Positions 1 through 9,397 of a stretch of DNA of 64,000 nt are shown here, piece by piece. The DNA is from Planctomycetes bacterium UBA7888 (GTDB lineage Bacteria > Planctomycetota > UBA1135). Within the stretch, counting starts at the first letter, position 1; the number at the start of each line of letters is the position of its first letter. The stretch lies in contig DLRM01000025.1 of assembly GCA_002500505.1 (NCBI GenBank), positions 1 through 64,000 of the forward strand, in the 5' to 3' direction. Below the pieces are notes generated by a model. That model made no database searches, was not told where the DNA came from, and saw only the letters and a list, made by a program, of their open reading frames with translations. The translations under genes and the position numbers were made by a program.

Positions 1-978
1 AACCCAATTTCCGTATCGGGCTACCATATGCGCGAAGCAGGCTGCACAGCTGTTCAAGAGATTGCCTTCACCTTGGGGGATGGCGTGGCTTACCTTGAAG
101 AGGCCCGAGCTGCCGGTTTGAATTTAGCCGCAACGGCTCGGCGGATGTCCTTTTTCTTCAACTGCCACAACGAACTCTTTGAAGAAGTTGCCAAGTTCCG
201 CGCTGCTCGAAGGATGTGGGCTCGCATTGTGAAAGAGCGTTTCGGTGTTGACGATGCGCGGGCTCAAATGTTGCGCTTCCATACCCAAACGGGCGGCTCC
301 ACCTTGACTTCTCAACAGCCTCTTGTGAATTCGGCAAGAGTGACCATTCAAGCCCTCGCTGCCGTCTTGGGCGGTACCCAGTCTCTTCACACAAACAGCT
401 ACGACGAAGCACTTTCTCTTCCATCGGAAGAGTCCGCCTTGCTCGCCTTGCGGACACAACAAGTCATTGCCCATGAATCCGGAGTGGCCGCAGTAGCCGA
501 CCCTCTTGGTGGCGCTCCTTTTGTAGAAAAAATGACGGATGATGTTGAAAGCGAGGCTCTAGCTCTTCTCGCAAAAGTGGACGAAGAATTTGATGGCATG
601 GTGGGGGCCGTCAATGCTGGTTTTGTTCAGCGAGAGATCCATCGCGAGGCGGTGCGACACCAGCGGTGTGTCGAGACGGGCGAACGAGTCGTAGTGGGTG
701 TGAATGATTTCACACTTCCCGATGAAACACCTGCTCCGATTTTCCGGCCGGATCCCTCCGCACGAGAAGAGATTTTTGCTGGCCTAGCTGCTTGCCGAGA
801 GGGCAGGGAGGACCAACTTGCCAAGGAAGCCTTAGAGCGTTTAGCCGCCTTAGCGGAAACCAAAACTCCCTTAGGGCCTGCAGTCTTGGAGGCGGTCGAA
901 GCCTACGCCACCATTGGCGAAATCTGTGGAACTTTGGAAAAGGTTTTTCCTCTTTATCACCCACCGGCTTTGTTTTAA
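1..978 (+). CDS. methylmalonyl-CoA mutase catalytic subunit, C-terminal part (5' end outside window)
   Basis: The reading frame is already open at base 1 and begins with NPISVSGYHMREAG, the signature of the TIM-barrel domain of coenzyme-B12-dependent methylmalonyl-CoA mutase. The enzyme interconverts methylmalonyl-CoA and succinyl-CoA. The internal ATG at 28 is part of this motif and is not the start. The protein ends at YHPPALF, right after the catalytic domain. The B12-binding domain (DxHxxG) found at the C-terminus of the long form is missing, so this is the split type, which needs a separate small cobalamin-binding subunit not present here. The epimerase and carboxylase genes of the same pathway lie about 6.5 kb downstream. 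The next gene starts 13 bases after the stop. Confidence 0.93.
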   Translation, partial: NPISVSGYHMREAGCTAVQEIAFTLGDGVAYLEEARAAGLNLAATARRMSFFFNCHNELFEEVAKFRAARRMWARIVKERFGVDDARAQMLRFHTQTGGSTLTSQQPLVNSARVTIQALAAVLGGTQSLHTNSYDEALSLPSEESALLALRTQQVIAHESGVAAVADPLGGAPFVEKMTDDVESEALALLAKVDEEFDGMVGAVNAGFVQREIHREAVRHQRCVETGERVVVGVNDFTLPDETPAPIFRPDPSAREEIFAGLAACREGREDQLAKEALERLAALAETKTPLGPAVLEAVEAYATIGEICGTLEKVFPLYHPPALF

Positions 979-991
979 GCTGATTCGAATC

Positions 992-2068
992 ATGGGAACC
1001 ACTGCGGCTTTTATCGGTTATGGGCGTTTTGGGAGCGCTTTTGGTGAGCGACTTCTTGCCACCGGTGCCACGGTCCGAGCTTTTGATTCAGGGGCTCCGC
1101 CGCCCCCGCGACGTCGCGCGGACAGTATGGCCGAAGCTCTGGATGGCTCGGAGTTTGTTGTCATTGCTGTCCCGGTTCCTCGCATGGAAAAGGTGATGCA
1201 GGATGTTCGACCGCTATTGAAACCCGGGCAAATTGTTTTAGATGTCGGCTCTGTGAAATCGGGACCGAGTCGTTGGATGCGCCGTATCTTTGGTGAAGAA
1301 ATACCTTGGGTGGCAACTCACCCTTTGTTTGGTCCAATTTCCTTGGCTTTGGGAGAACCTCTCCGTGTAGTGGTCTGCCCAACCGAAGCGCATCCGAATG
1401 CTGTAGCTAGCGTTTCTGCCCTTTATGAGTCGGTTGGTGGCATTCCGGTTTCGATGGAGCCCGAAGAGCACGACCGCGAAATGGCTCAAACCCATGCGCT
1501 GACCTTTTTCATCGCAAAAGGGTTTATGGAAGCCGGGGTAGATCTGGAGTCTCCGAATGCCCCGCCAAGCGCTCGTGCTATTGCCAGAGTGGTCGAAGCA
1601 GTTCAACGAGATGCTGGACACCTTTTTGCAGCTCTTCATAGGGAGAATCCCTATTCCGATGAGGCCCGAAGGACTTTGTTGGATGCCTTGGCTCGCGTGG
1701 ATCGAGCTTTGTCTCTTCCTGTTTCTGAGGGAGAGCAAGATCCAGCACTCATCCCTGAGATTCTCAAGATCTCCTCACCATCCGACACGCCTCGACAGCT
1801 TTTGGAAGCGCGAGAGGTGATTGACCAACTGGACCAAGAACTCTTGGATCTCCTTGCGCGTCGAGCTGTTTTGTCTTTGCGCGCTGCTCAAGCTAAAGCA
1901 GATGTGGGTCGTGGGATTCGGGATGCAGGCCGTGAGCAAGAGCTCCTTCAGCGTCGTCGTCAGATGGCAGATGAACGAGACATGGACCCCGTTGCCGTTG
2001 CCGAGATTTTTCAAGCAGTTCTGCGTTTTTCGCGAGCACACCAAGCTCGGTGCGGGGAAAAGTCATAA
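992..2068 (+). CDS. tyrA: prephenate dehydrogenase fused to C-terminal AroQ chorismate mutase
   Basis: Bifunctional enzyme of tyrosine synthesis: chorismate to prephenate, then oxidation to 4-hydroxyphenylpyruvate. Residues 7-15 form the Rossmann motif GYGRFGSAFG. An Asp after the second strand (about residue 32) suggests NAD rather than NADP. THPLFGP (about 109-115) and QTHALTFFIAKG carry the conserved histidines. From about residue 270 an AroQ mutase domain follows (AREVIDQLDQELLDLLARR, AQAK, then REQELL), keeping the Arg, Arg, Lys and Glu positions of the E. coli mutase. The order is dehydrogenase first and mutase last, the reverse of E. coli TyrA. I chose the ATG at 992 because the upstream in-frame ATG at 914 lies inside the mutase gene and adds a segment without homology. 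glnS follows after 6 bases. Confidence 0.88.
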   Translation: MGTTAAFIGYGRFGSAFGERLLATGATVRAFDSGAPPPPRRRADSMAEALDGSEFVVIAVPVPRMEKVMQDVRPLLKPGQIVLDVGSVKSGPSRWMRRIFGEEIPWVATHPLFGPISLALGEPLRVVVCPTEAHPNAVASVSALYESVGGIPVSMEPEEHDREMAQTHALTFFIAKGFMEAGVDLESPNAPPSARAIARVVEAVQRDAGHLFAALHRENPYSDEARRTLLDALARVDRALSLPVSEGEQDPALIPEILKISSPSDTPRQLLEAREVIDQLDQELLDLLARRAVLSLRAAQAKADVGRGIRDAGREQELLQRRRQMADERDMDPVAVAEIFQAVLRFSRAHQARCGEKS

Positions 2069-2074
2069 TAGGCT

Positions 2075-3727
2075 ATGCCGGAAACCGAAGCCCCCTTGGA
2101 TTTCATTCGCGAAATCGTTTCTAAAGACCTAGAAAGCGGCAAGCACGCTTCTCCGGTCACTCGCTTCCCTCCGGAGCCCAACGGTTATTTGCACATTGGG
2201 CATGCCAAGGCGATTTGCTTAGTTTTTGGGGTTGCAGAAGAGTTTGGGGGGAAGTGTTTCTTGCGTATGGATGACACTAACCCTGAAAAGGAGGAGGCGC
2301 ATTACGCCGAAGCTATTCAGCGGGATATTCAGTGGTTGGGTTTTCAGTGGGATGGCGAAGTCCGCCACACTTCAGATTATTATTCCACCTTGCATGATTG
2401 GGCGATTCACCTCATTCGTGAAGGCAAAGCTTATATAGATGAACAGTCTGCCGAAGAAATGCGCGCAAACCGTGGCAGTTTGACCGAGCCTGGAAGGAAC
2501 AGCCCATTTAGAGGCCGTCCACAGGAAGAGAACCTTGAGCGGTTTGAGCAAATGCGCGCCGGCGAATTAGAAGAAGGAACCTGTGTTTTGCGCGCCAAAA
2601 TCGATATGGCTTCGCCCAACTTGAATTTACGCGACCCAGCCCTTTATCGGATTTTGAAAAAGGCACACCCGCGAACAGGGAATGAATGGTGCATTTATCC
2701 TATGTATGATTTTGCCCATGGCCAATCGGATGCCATTGAGGGAATTACGCACTCTTTGTGTTCTTTGGAATTTGAGAACCACCGCCCTCTCTACGATTGG
2801 TTTGTGGAAAACCTCCCTGTTCCGAATAAGCCTCGTCAAATCGAATTCTCTCGATTGAACTTAACAGGTACGGTTATGTCGAAGCGAAAGTTGCTCCGAC
2901 TTGTAGAAGATAGTGTTGTGGATGGTTGGGATGACCCGCGCATGCCAACTCTCTCTGGCCTTCGCCGTCGTGGCTTCACTCCTGCATCCATTCGAGACTT
3001 TATTGCTCGTGCTGGAGTGACCAAAACTGCGCAAACGATGGATTTGCGCTTGCTTCAGCATTGTCTCCGACAAGATTTGGAACATTCTGCTGAGCGGCGG
3101 ATGGCAGTCCTCCGCCCCCTGAAAGTTGTTTTGACCGACTATCCAGAAGATAGAACTGAGGAGATAGAGCTTCCCAATCACGCGGGTCGAGAAGAGTTAG
3201 GCAAGCGAAAAATTCCTTTCTCCCGAGAGTTCTACATAGAACAATCTGACTTTTTGGAAGACGCTCCAAAGAAGTTCTTTCGACTAACTCCAGGAAAGGA
3301 GGTCAAGCTTCGATACGCCTATGTCATCAAGTGTGAGGAGGTGGTCAAGGATCAAGATGGCAACATCGTGGAACTTCGCTGCACTCACGATCCGGAAACG
3401 CGTCATGGGTTGCCCAAAGACCGCAAAGTGAAGGGAATCCTCCATTGGGTGCCTGCAAAGGAATCCATTGAATGCGAAGTGCGCATCTATGACGAACTCT
3501 TCACGGTCGAAAACCCGGATGGCGAAGACGACTTCATGTCTGTTCTTAATTCCGAGTCACTTGAGCGCGTCCGAGCTCGTTGTGAACCTTCATTGTTAGA
3601 TGCTGCGCCAGAGGAGCGATTTCAGTTCGAACGAAATGGCTACTTTGTCGTGGACATGGATTCCAAAAAAGGAGTTCCTATATTCAACCGATCTGTTTCA
3701 TTGAAGGACTCGTTTTCTAAAAAGTAA
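2075..3727 (+). CDS. glnS: glutaminyl-tRNA synthetase
   Basis: Class I aminoacyl-tRNA synthetase charging tRNA-Gln directly. The HIGH motif is at residues 40-43 within FPPEPNGYLHIGHAKAIC, and the KMSKS equivalent is MSKRK at about 268-272, the form typical of GlnRS. The acceptor-binding insertion and the two C-terminal beta-barrels (anticodon binding) follow. At 550 aa it is close to the E. coli length (554). Bacteria with GlnRS do not need amidation of Glu-tRNA-Gln, though a GatCAB may exist elsewhere. It sits 6 bases after tyrA and ends at an intrinsic terminator. Confidence 0.97.
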   Translation: MPETEAPLDFIREIVSKDLESGKHASPVTRFPPEPNGYLHIGHAKAICLVFGVAEEFGGKCFLRMDDTNPEKEEAHYAEAIQRDIQWLGFQWDGEVRHTSDYYSTLHDWAIHLIREGKAYIDEQSAEEMRANRGSLTEPGRNSPFRGRPQEENLERFEQMRAGELEEGTCVLRAKIDMASPNLNLRDPALYRILKKAHPRTGNEWCIYPMYDFAHGQSDAIEGITHSLCSLEFENHRPLYDWFVENLPVPNKPRQIEFSRLNLTGTVMSKRKLLRLVEDSVVDGWDDPRMPTLSGLRRRGFTPASIRDFIARAGVTKTAQTMDLRLLQHCLRQDLEHSAERRMAVLRPLKVVLTDYPEDRTEEIELPNHAGREELGKRKIPFSREFYIEQSDFLEDAPKKFFRLTPGKEVKLRYAYVIKCEEVVKDQDGNIVELRCTHDPETRHGLPKDRKVKGILHWVPAKESIECEVRIYDELFTVENPDGEDDFMSVLNSESLERVRARCEPSLLDAAPEERFQFERNGYFVVDMDSKKGVPIFNRSVSLKDSFSKK

Positions 3728-3728
3728 T

Positions 3729-3746
3729 CCCCTATTGGGGTTTTTT
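3729..3746 (+). terminator. intrinsic terminator after glnS
   Basis: A CCCC stem at 3729-3732 pairs with GGGG at 3737-3740 across the loop TATT, followed by six T. The stem is short, so efficiency is uncertain. It also contains the stop codon of the convergent sulfatase gene, whose transcript reads the hairpin with an A-run before and no T-tract after. Confidence 0.55.
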
Positions 3747-5210
3747 AATCAGCGAGAAATGCACGGAAGGTGTGCGGGCAGATTTCATGAGGCCATTGAG
3801 CTCTTCGCTCAGACCAGGCTCTTGCGAGGCCAAGTCAGTGGTTTCGTTGGGGTCGGAGTCAAGGTTGAATAATTGAAGAGGGGCGTTTGGTTTAATTCGA
3901 AGAGCTTTCCAGTCGCCCATTCGGATGGCTTGCCATTTCCGGCCGGTTTCCCAGTAAAGGAAATCGTGTTGCTTTTGTTCTTCTGGGTTGCCTAGTAAAG
4001 TCGGAAGGAGGGAAAGCCCATCTTCAAGAAAGCTCTCATTTGAGCCGGCTAGTGCCAGTGCCGTTGCAGGGAAGTCCCACTGCGCAGAAATGTGATTGCT
4101 TTGGCTTCCAGCAGAAATCTTACCTGGCCAGCGTGCCAGGAAGGGAACGCGAATTCCACCCTCGTAAAGTTGAGCTTTGCGGCCCCGAAGCCCCGCAGTG
4201 GATTGGAAAAACTCGCGGTCCACGCCGCCAACCCAAGTAGGGCCGTTATCCGAACCGAAAAAAACAATAGTGTTTTCCTCGAGCCCATTGCGTTCAAGTT
4301 CATCCAGGATTTTGCCCACATTCTCGTCCATTCGCGAAATCATTGCGGCGTAAGCGGCCCGGGGTCGAAAGTTGGGCAAATAACCAGCAGTGCCTAAATA
4401 GGGTGAGTCTTGATCCCATTCTTCTGGATAGGGAGCAAGGGAGTCTTCAGGAACCTGGAGAGCGAGATGGGGTATGGGAGTCGCATAAACCAGGCAAAAG
4501 GGCTCCTTCTTCTTCTCGCGGATAAAGCCAAGGGCTTCTTCAATCATGAAGTCCGGGGCATAGTCTTTTTGCTGCCATTGCTGGTATGAATCGGAGTTTG
4601 AGGCATCCTCGCCCTCAGGAAAAATTTGATGCGAAGGAAATGGGGAATTATTGAGAGGGAAACGTTTCTGGTTTTTCCAAAGGTGCGTTGGGTAGTAATT
4701 GTGAGCTTCTCTCTGGCAGGTATATCCGAAAAAGAAATCAAAGCCCTGTTCATTGGGGTCGCCCTCAGATTGCGTCCACCCAAGACCCCACTTTCCAACA
4801 AAACCAGTTTGGTATCCTCGTTCTTGAAGAAGTTCTCCAATCGTTTTTTCTTCGGCGGGAAGAGGTCGCTGACCTTCCAACGACGGGTCGTTCCAAACAT
4901 CACCCCGAGCATTCATTTCATCATTTCCACGGATGGCGGCGTGGCCGGAATGTTTTCCCGTTAAAAGAATGCATCGAGTCGGAGCGCAAACCGCACTCCC
5001 TGAGTAGTGGTTTGTGAATCGCATTCCCTCCGAGGCAAGTCGGTCTAGGTGTGGCGTATTTATTTTTTCTTGGCCATAACTCCCTAGCTCACCGTATCCG
5101 AGGTCATCAGCCAGAATGTAAATAATGTTCGGTGGGCCTGAGCGCTCGGAGCCACTGCAGCCCAGCAGAAGGGCGAGGGGGGTGAAGATGAAGGGTGAAA
5201 GTCTTAACAT
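3732..5210 (-). CDS. sulfatase, predicted lipoprotein (formylglycine type)
   Basis: Arylsulfatase-type enzyme of the alkaline phosphatase superfamily, hydrolysing sulfate esters of an unknown substrate. The N-terminus is hydrophobic and ends in LLLGC (Cys18), a lipobox, so the protein is probably membrane-anchored outside the cytoplasm. Metal ligands Asp35-Asp36 lie in ILADDLGYG. The signature CAPTR (75-79) holds the Cys oxidised to formylglycine, which requires a formylglycine-generating enzyme not seen here. Further matches are KWGLG, SDNGPTW and the C-terminal WKALR region. At 492 aa it has normal length for the family. Its start overlaps the end of the formiminotransferase gene by 7 bases, implying translational coupling. 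Confidence 0.92.
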   Translation of the reverse strand: MLRLSPFIFTPLALLLGCSGSERSGPPNIIYILADDLGYGELGSYGQEKINTPHLDRLASEGMRFTNHYSGSAVCAPTRCILLTGKHSGHAAIRGNDEMNARGDVWNDPSLEGQRPLPAEEKTIGELLQERGYQTGFVGKWGLGWTQSEGDPNEQGFDFFFGYTCQREAHNYYPTHLWKNQKRFPLNNSPFPSHQIFPEGEDASNSDSYQQWQQKDYAPDFMIEEALGFIREKKKEPFCLVYATPIPHLALQVPEDSLAPYPEEWDQDSPYLGTAGYLPNFRPRAAYAAMISRMDENVGKILDELERNGLEENTIVFFGSDNGPTWVGGVDREFFQSTAGLRGRKAQLYEGGIRVPFLARWPGKISAGSQSNHISAQWDFPATALALAGSNESFLEDGLSLLPTLLGNPEEQKQHDFLYWETGRKWQAIRMGDWKALRIKPNAPLQLFNLDSDPNETTDLASQEPGLSEELNGLMKSARTPSVHFSLIKKPQ

Positions 5211-6895
5211 TCCAGGTTCGCGTCCACGAGCTTTAGGATTTCCGTTTCAGAACGGCCGGTTTTCTCAGAAAGTTCAGCAGCGCGTTGAAGTAGTTCCTGA
5301 CGTTTAGCTTCATCTTTCAAATCGCCAGCATTAATGCGGACATTGAGGTGGGCTCCCATAACAGCAGAACGAGCGCAGAGGGCGGCCACGCCTGCATCCG
5401 AAAGGGAGGCCGGAAGGCCAGACTTTGCCATCTCCCGAGCGACTTCCATGGATTGGTGGGCGACTTCCATGACTCGGAGAGGAACTTCAATGGCGTGAAG
5501 GACGGCCGCTTGGACGGCAAGGTCCTTGGCTTTCTCCTCGGCCTCGCTACCGTCTGGTAAGCGCCAGGCTTCCATGACTGCAGTGAAGGAGTCCGTGTCT
5601 GCATCAATCAAGTGCAGGAGTTCGTCCTGGAAGGCCTTCCCCTTTTCAGCCCAGTCAGAAAACTCTTCCCATCGCTCATCCCATCCCCGTTTGTGGCTAG
5701 AAAGATTGGCAACCATTGAGCCCAGAGCAGCACCAAAAGCACCCATTGCCGCTGAAACGGAGCCTCCACCGGGGGCAGGGGATTCCGACGCGGTTTCTTC
5801 GGTAAACCCGCGAATAGATAAATCGCAGAGGCGTTTTTCTTGTCCCATGGCCTGGATGGCGTACTCAATAATAGCTTTGTCGGGTTCGAAAGGTTTGAGT
5901 TCATTCAAGCCCATCGACTTCACCGCAATTTTAATAAGTTCATTATCGGAAACGCCGGTAGAGCGTTTTTGCTTTCGAAGATAATGGCGGCCGGCTTCCA
6001 GTACAGCGGAAAGGGGAATCAATCCAACTAGTTCGGAGCCGGTAACCCGCACGCCGCGGGCTTGTGCTTTTGCGCAGACTTCATCAAAAGCAAGGTGGGC
6101 TGGAGTCTCAGCAATGTTTGTTAGGTTCATGGAAACTTGGCAAATACCAAATTCTTCGATGAACCACCCGATGCCTTTACACGCCTTTAGGCTTCCAGGA
6201 ATCCAAACGGGTTTTCCCTTTTCATCTCGAACAATCTCCCCAGTTAGTGGGCACGGTTCTCGCTTGATTCGGCCTTTTTCCCGAACATCAAATGCAATTG
6301 CATTTGCTCGACGGGAAGAAGTTGTGTTGAGGTTAATGTTGTAAGCAACTAAAAAGTCCCGCGCACTCACGGCAGTTGCTCCAGTACGCGGTTGGAATTT
6401 AGTGGGCCCGAAATCCGGTCCCCATTCTGGGTCTTGCAATCTCTCAGGCAAAGCTTCATATTCACCCGCCCGCACGATTGCGAGATTCTTGCGTTCGGGA
6501 CGAGTGGCAGCGTGTTCGTAGCAATAAATAGTGAGGCCAACTTCTTCGCCGAGTCTACGCCCAAGTTCGCGGGCGTATCCCACAGTTTCTTCCATGCTCA
6601 CACCAGAAACGGGAACGAGGGGGCAAACATCCATGGCACCAAAGCGAGGGTGCTCGCCGCTGTGCTTGGACATGTCAATGAGCTCGGCAGATTTTTTTGC
6701 AACGGCGACTGCGGCATCCAGAACTTTTTCAGGTTCGCCAACATAAGTCACAACGGTTCGGTTGGTTGCAGCGCCAGGGTCCACGTCCAACAAGTTGACG
6801 CCATCAGCTTCTCGAATCACAGCCGCAAGAGCTTCAATAACTGCGGGGTCTCGTCCCTCGGAGAAATTGGGAACACATTCAATGAGTTTTTTCAT
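5204..6895 (-). CDS. glutamate formiminotransferase / formimidoyl-THF cyclodeaminase
   Basis: Bifunctional folate enzyme of histidine breakdown. It moves the formimino group from N-formimino-glutamate to tetrahydrofolate, then releases ammonia to give 5,10-methenyl-THF. Residues 1-330 are the transferase: it starts MKKLIECVPNFSEG and contains HSGEHPRFGAMDVCPLVP, where the active-site His lies. From about 355 the cyclodeaminase begins, with SPAPGGGSVSAAMGAFGAAL. At 563 aa it resembles the fused animal FTCD (541 aa). Many bacteria encode the two activities separately. No other hut genes are in the window. The coupled sulfatase downstream has no obvious functional tie. Confidence 0.93.
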   Translation of the reverse strand: MKKLIECVPNFSEGRDPAVIEALAAVIREADGVNLLDVDPGAATNRTVVTYVGEPEKVLDAAVAVAKKSAELIDMSKHSGEHPRFGAMDVCPLVPVSGVSMEETVGYARELGRRLGEEVGLTIYCYEHAATRPERKNLAIVRAGEYEALPERLQDPEWGPDFGPTKFQPRTGATAVSARDFLVAYNINLNTTSSRRANAIAFDVREKGRIKREPCPLTGEIVRDEKGKPVWIPGSLKACKGIGWFIEEFGICQVSMNLTNIAETPAHLAFDEVCAKAQARGVRVTGSELVGLIPLSAVLEAGRHYLRKQKRSTGVSDNELIKIAVKSMGLNELKPFEPDKAIIEYAIQAMGQEKRLCDLSIRGFTEETASESPAPGGGSVSAAMGAFGAALGSMVANLSSHKRGWDERWEEFSDWAEKGKAFQDELLHLIDADTDSFTAVMEAWRLPDGSEAEEKAKDLAVQAAVLHAIEVPLRVMEVAHQSMEVAREMAKSGLPASLSDAGVAALCARSAVMGAHLNVRINAGDLKDEAKRQELLQRAAELSEKTGRSETEILKLVDANLEC

Positions 6896-6944
6896 GAGCT
6901 TGTGGGAGTGGGATTCTAGCGCAGGATACAGAAGCGGCTAGGAG

Positions 6945-7370
6945 TCAGGAAGTTGGGGCCATGGCGCGGCGAAAGGCCTCGGGTGCATTGGTGGAGGACT
7001 TCGTTTTTGGGTCCCACCAAACCATGGCGGCTTCTGCTTCGGCCAAAGGGGTGCCGGAGGAATCAAAGACTCGGTAGGCCTGGTGAAAGGAACGATTTCC
7101 CATGTGGGTAGTCCCCATTTCAACGGTGAGTTCGGCAGGACCATGAGCTGGCGAAAGGAAACGGATATTGGTTTGTCCTAGGAGGAAACCAAAGCCAACC
7201 CTTTCTTCGTATAGACCCAAGTCTTGAAAATATTGGAATCGAGCCTCTTCAAGGAGGTTGAGGAAGACGGCATTGTTGACGACTCCAACTTTGTCTTCAT
7301 CGGACCATCGAGTCTGGACGGTGCAGCGGAAGGAGAGCTCTTCAGAAGGGGGAACGGTGGGGGCATCCAT
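6945..7370 (-). CDS. acyl-CoA thioesterase, 4HBT hot-dog family
   Basis: Predicted single-domain hot-dog thioesterase (141 aa). The motif TRWSDEDKVGVVNNAVFLNLLEEAR matches the YbgC-type pattern in which an Asp and a helix N-terminus form the active site; the usual His of GHVNN is replaced here by Val. LGQTNIRFLSPA and the AEAAMVWWD strand follow. A longer frame reaches 7499 but would overlap the divergent epimerase gene, so the ATG at 7370 (MDAPTVPPSEE) is preferred. It lies 49 bases beyond the start of the formiminotransferase gene on the same strand, so the two may be cotranscribed. The acyl-CoA substrate is unknown. Confidence 0.8.
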   Translation of the reverse strand: MDAPTVPPSEELSFRCTVQTRWSDEDKVGVVNNAVFLNLLEEARFQYFQDLGLYEERVGFGFLLGQTNIRFLSPAHGPAELTVEMGTTHMGNRSFHQAYRVFDSSGTPLAEAEAAMVWWDPKTKSSTNAPEAFRRAMAPTS

Positions 7371-7433
7371 GCGGCGGTACTCTAGCCTCGCACTTCTATA
7401 CTTCTCCTTCGGAGTTGTTCTCCGGACCCAACC

Positions 7434-7847
7434 ATGAACAAAATTCAAGGAATTGACCACATCGCTGTTGTTGTGGAAGACCTCGACGAGGCCATTCAAG
7501 TATGGCGCGATCGCTTGGGGCTCCGCGAGGGCTCACGGGAGGTCGTAGAAGATCAGGGTGTGGAAATACAAATGATGTACGCCGGTGAGACTCGGATTGA
7601 GCTGGTTTGCCCGCTGAGTGCGGAGACTCCCATCCAAGCCTGGCTGGAAAAATGTGGCCCTGGTTTGCATCACTTGGCGCTTGCGGTTGAAGACTGCACT
7701 ACGGCCATTCAGGAAACAGAATCTGCCGGAGCGCGCATGATTGACTCTGAACCTAGGACTGGCGCCCACGGCACTCGAATTGCCTTTGTTCATCCAAAGA
7801 GTGTGGGCGGAGTTCTCACCGAATTTGTTGAAGGTGGAGAAGCATGA
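7434..7847 (+). CDS. mce: methylmalonyl-CoA epimerase
   Basis: Converts (S)- to (R)-methylmalonyl-CoA. It belongs to the vicinal oxygen chelate fold (137 aa), with [14 protein letters not shown] holding the first metal His, then [17 protein letters not shown] with a second metal-binding His, and a C-terminal LTEFVE carrying the Glu ligand. It is the first gene of a four-gene set with pccB, the biotin carboxylase and BCCP genes, and its stop overlaps the pccB start (ATGA). It supplies the substrate epimer for the mutase encoded at the left edge of the window. Confidence 0.93.
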   Translation: MNKIQGIDHIAVVVEDLDEAIQVWRDRLGLREGSREVVEDQGVEIQMMYAGETRIELVCPLSAETPIQAWLEKCGPGLHHLALAVEDCTTAIQETESAGARMIDSEPRTGAHGTRIAFVHPKSVGGVLTEFVEGGEA

Positions 7848-9391
7848 CTAAAGATATTGTGGACCGATTGGATGAGTTGCGCGCAGCCGCCGTTCTTGGT
7901 GGTGGGCAAAAGCGAATCGATGCCCAGCACGCTAAAGGCCGTTTAACTGCACGTGAACGCATGGACTTGTTGTTGGACCAAGGTAGTTTCGAGGAGATTG
8001 GTGCGCTTGTTACCCATCGCTGTTCAAATTTCGGAATGGCGGACCAGAAGATTCCTGGGGACGGGGTTGTTACGGGAACTGGGACTATCGCTGGCCGCCC
8101 AGTAGCTGTCTATTCTCAGGATTTCACGGTGTTCGGTGGGTCGTTGAGCGAGGCTTATGCTCAGAAGATTTGCAGTTTGATGGATTTGGCCATGAAGCTT
8201 GGCATTCCCATTATTGGTCTCAACGATTCTGGTGGCGCACGGATTCAGGAAGGGGTGGTTTCTCTTGCTGGTTACTCCGACATTTTTTTACGAAACACAC
8301 TTGCCTCCGGTGTCGTGCCTCAAATCTCTGCCATCCTCGGACCATGTGCCGGTGGAGCAGTTTATTCACCAGCCCTTACCGACTTCATTTTTATGGTAGA
8401 TGGCAGTTCTTATATGCATATCACAGGTCCCGATGTTGTGAAAACTGTTACACATGAAGATGTGTCATCTGAAGATTTGGGTGGCGCAACTGTGCATGAA
8501 TCCGTTTCTGGAGTTAGCCACTTCACTTGTGCAGATGATGCCGAGTGTATGGCGAGAATTCGCCGCCTGCTTTCTTTTCTTCCACAGAACAATGCCGACG
8601 ACCTCCCTCTCAAGAACTCGGATGACCCCGTACAAAGAGAAGCTCCTGAATTGGACGAGTTGGTTCCGGAGTCTCCAGACCAACCTTACGACATTAAGAA
8701 AGCTCTTCTTGTCATCGTGGATGACGGCGACTTCCTGGAGGTCCAAGAGGGATTTGCTCGAAACATTGTGTGCGGTTTAGCTCGCTTAGGCGGAAGGAGT
8801 ATTGGGATTGTTGCCAACCAACCCGCTGTTTTGGCCGGAGTCCTTGACATCGACGCAAGCGTGAAAGCCGCCCGCTTCATTCGCTTTTGTGATGCTTTCA
8901 ATATTCCTATTTTGACCTTTGAAGATGTCCCTGGCTTTATGCCTGGAACTTCTCAGGAGCATGGGGGAATTATTCGACATGGCGCAAAACTCCTTTACGC
9001 CTACTGTGAAGCGACTGTTCCCAAACTAACCGTCATTACTAGGAAGGCCTACGGCGGCGCTTATTGTGTTTTGTCGTCTAAACATATTCGTGGAGATTAC
9101 AACGTAGCTTGGCCAACCGCTCAAATTGCTGTGATGGGCGCCGAAGGGGCGGCAAAAATTATTTTCCGCAAAGAAATCATGGCCGCTAAAGATTCGGCGG
9201 CGAAAGAAGCCGAAAAGATTGCGGAATATGAAGAAAGATTCGCCAACCCCATCGTTGCAGCGGAACGTGGTTACGTGGATGATGTTATTAAGCCTTCCGA
9301 AACGCGGGCCCGCTTGATTCGGGCGATGGAACTCTTGCGGACTAAGCGAGATGTTAATCCACCTAAGAAGCATGGATCCATTCCGCTTTAA
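7844..9391 (+). CDS. pccB: propionyl-CoA carboxylase carboxyltransferase (beta) subunit
   Basis: Carboxyltransferase half of a biotin-dependent acyl-CoA carboxylase, 515 aa. It transfers CO2 from carboxybiotin to propionyl-CoA. The N-terminal crotonase-like domain carries [14 protein letters not shown] and [12 protein letters not shown] (oxyanion loop). The C-terminal domain has [29 protein letters not shown] and [12 protein letters not shown]. Length and the motif IPL at the C-terminus are as in PccB or MmdA. Propionyl-CoA specificity is inferred from the epimerase one gene upstream and the mutase nearby. MmdA decarboxylase is less likely because a biotin carboxylase gene follows. Confidence 0.92.
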   Translation: MTKDIVDRLDELRAAAVLGGGQKRIDAQHAKGRLTARERMDLLLDQGSFEEIGALVTHRCSNFGMADQKIPGDGVVTGTGTIAGRPVAVYSQDFTVFGGSLSEAYAQKICSLMDLAMKLGIPIIGLNDSGGARIQEGVVSLAGYSDIFLRNTLASGVVPQISAILGPCAGGAVYSPALTDFIFMVDGSSYMHITGPDVVKTVTHEDVSSEDLGGATVHESVSGVSHFTCADDAECMARIRRLLSFLPQNNADDLPLKNSDDPVQREAPELDELVPESPDQPYDIKKALLVIVDDGDFLEVQEGFARNIVCGLARLGGRSIGIVANQPAVLAGVLDIDASVKAARFIRFCDAFNIPILTFEDVPGFMPGTSQEHGGIIRHGAKLLYAYCEATVPKLTVITRKAYGGAYCVLSSKHIRGDYNVAWPTAQIAVMGAEGAAKIIFRKEIMAAKDSAAKEAEKIAEYEERFANPIVAAERGYVDDVIKPSETRARLIRAMELLRTKRDVNPPKKHGSIPL

Positions 9392-9397
9392 TCAGTC

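Noticed and set aside
3729..3746. Loss of the sulfatase C-terminus because its stop lies in the hairpin
   Set aside because: The sulfatase has normal length and family-typical C-terminal sequence; overlap of a stop codon with a terminator stem is common.
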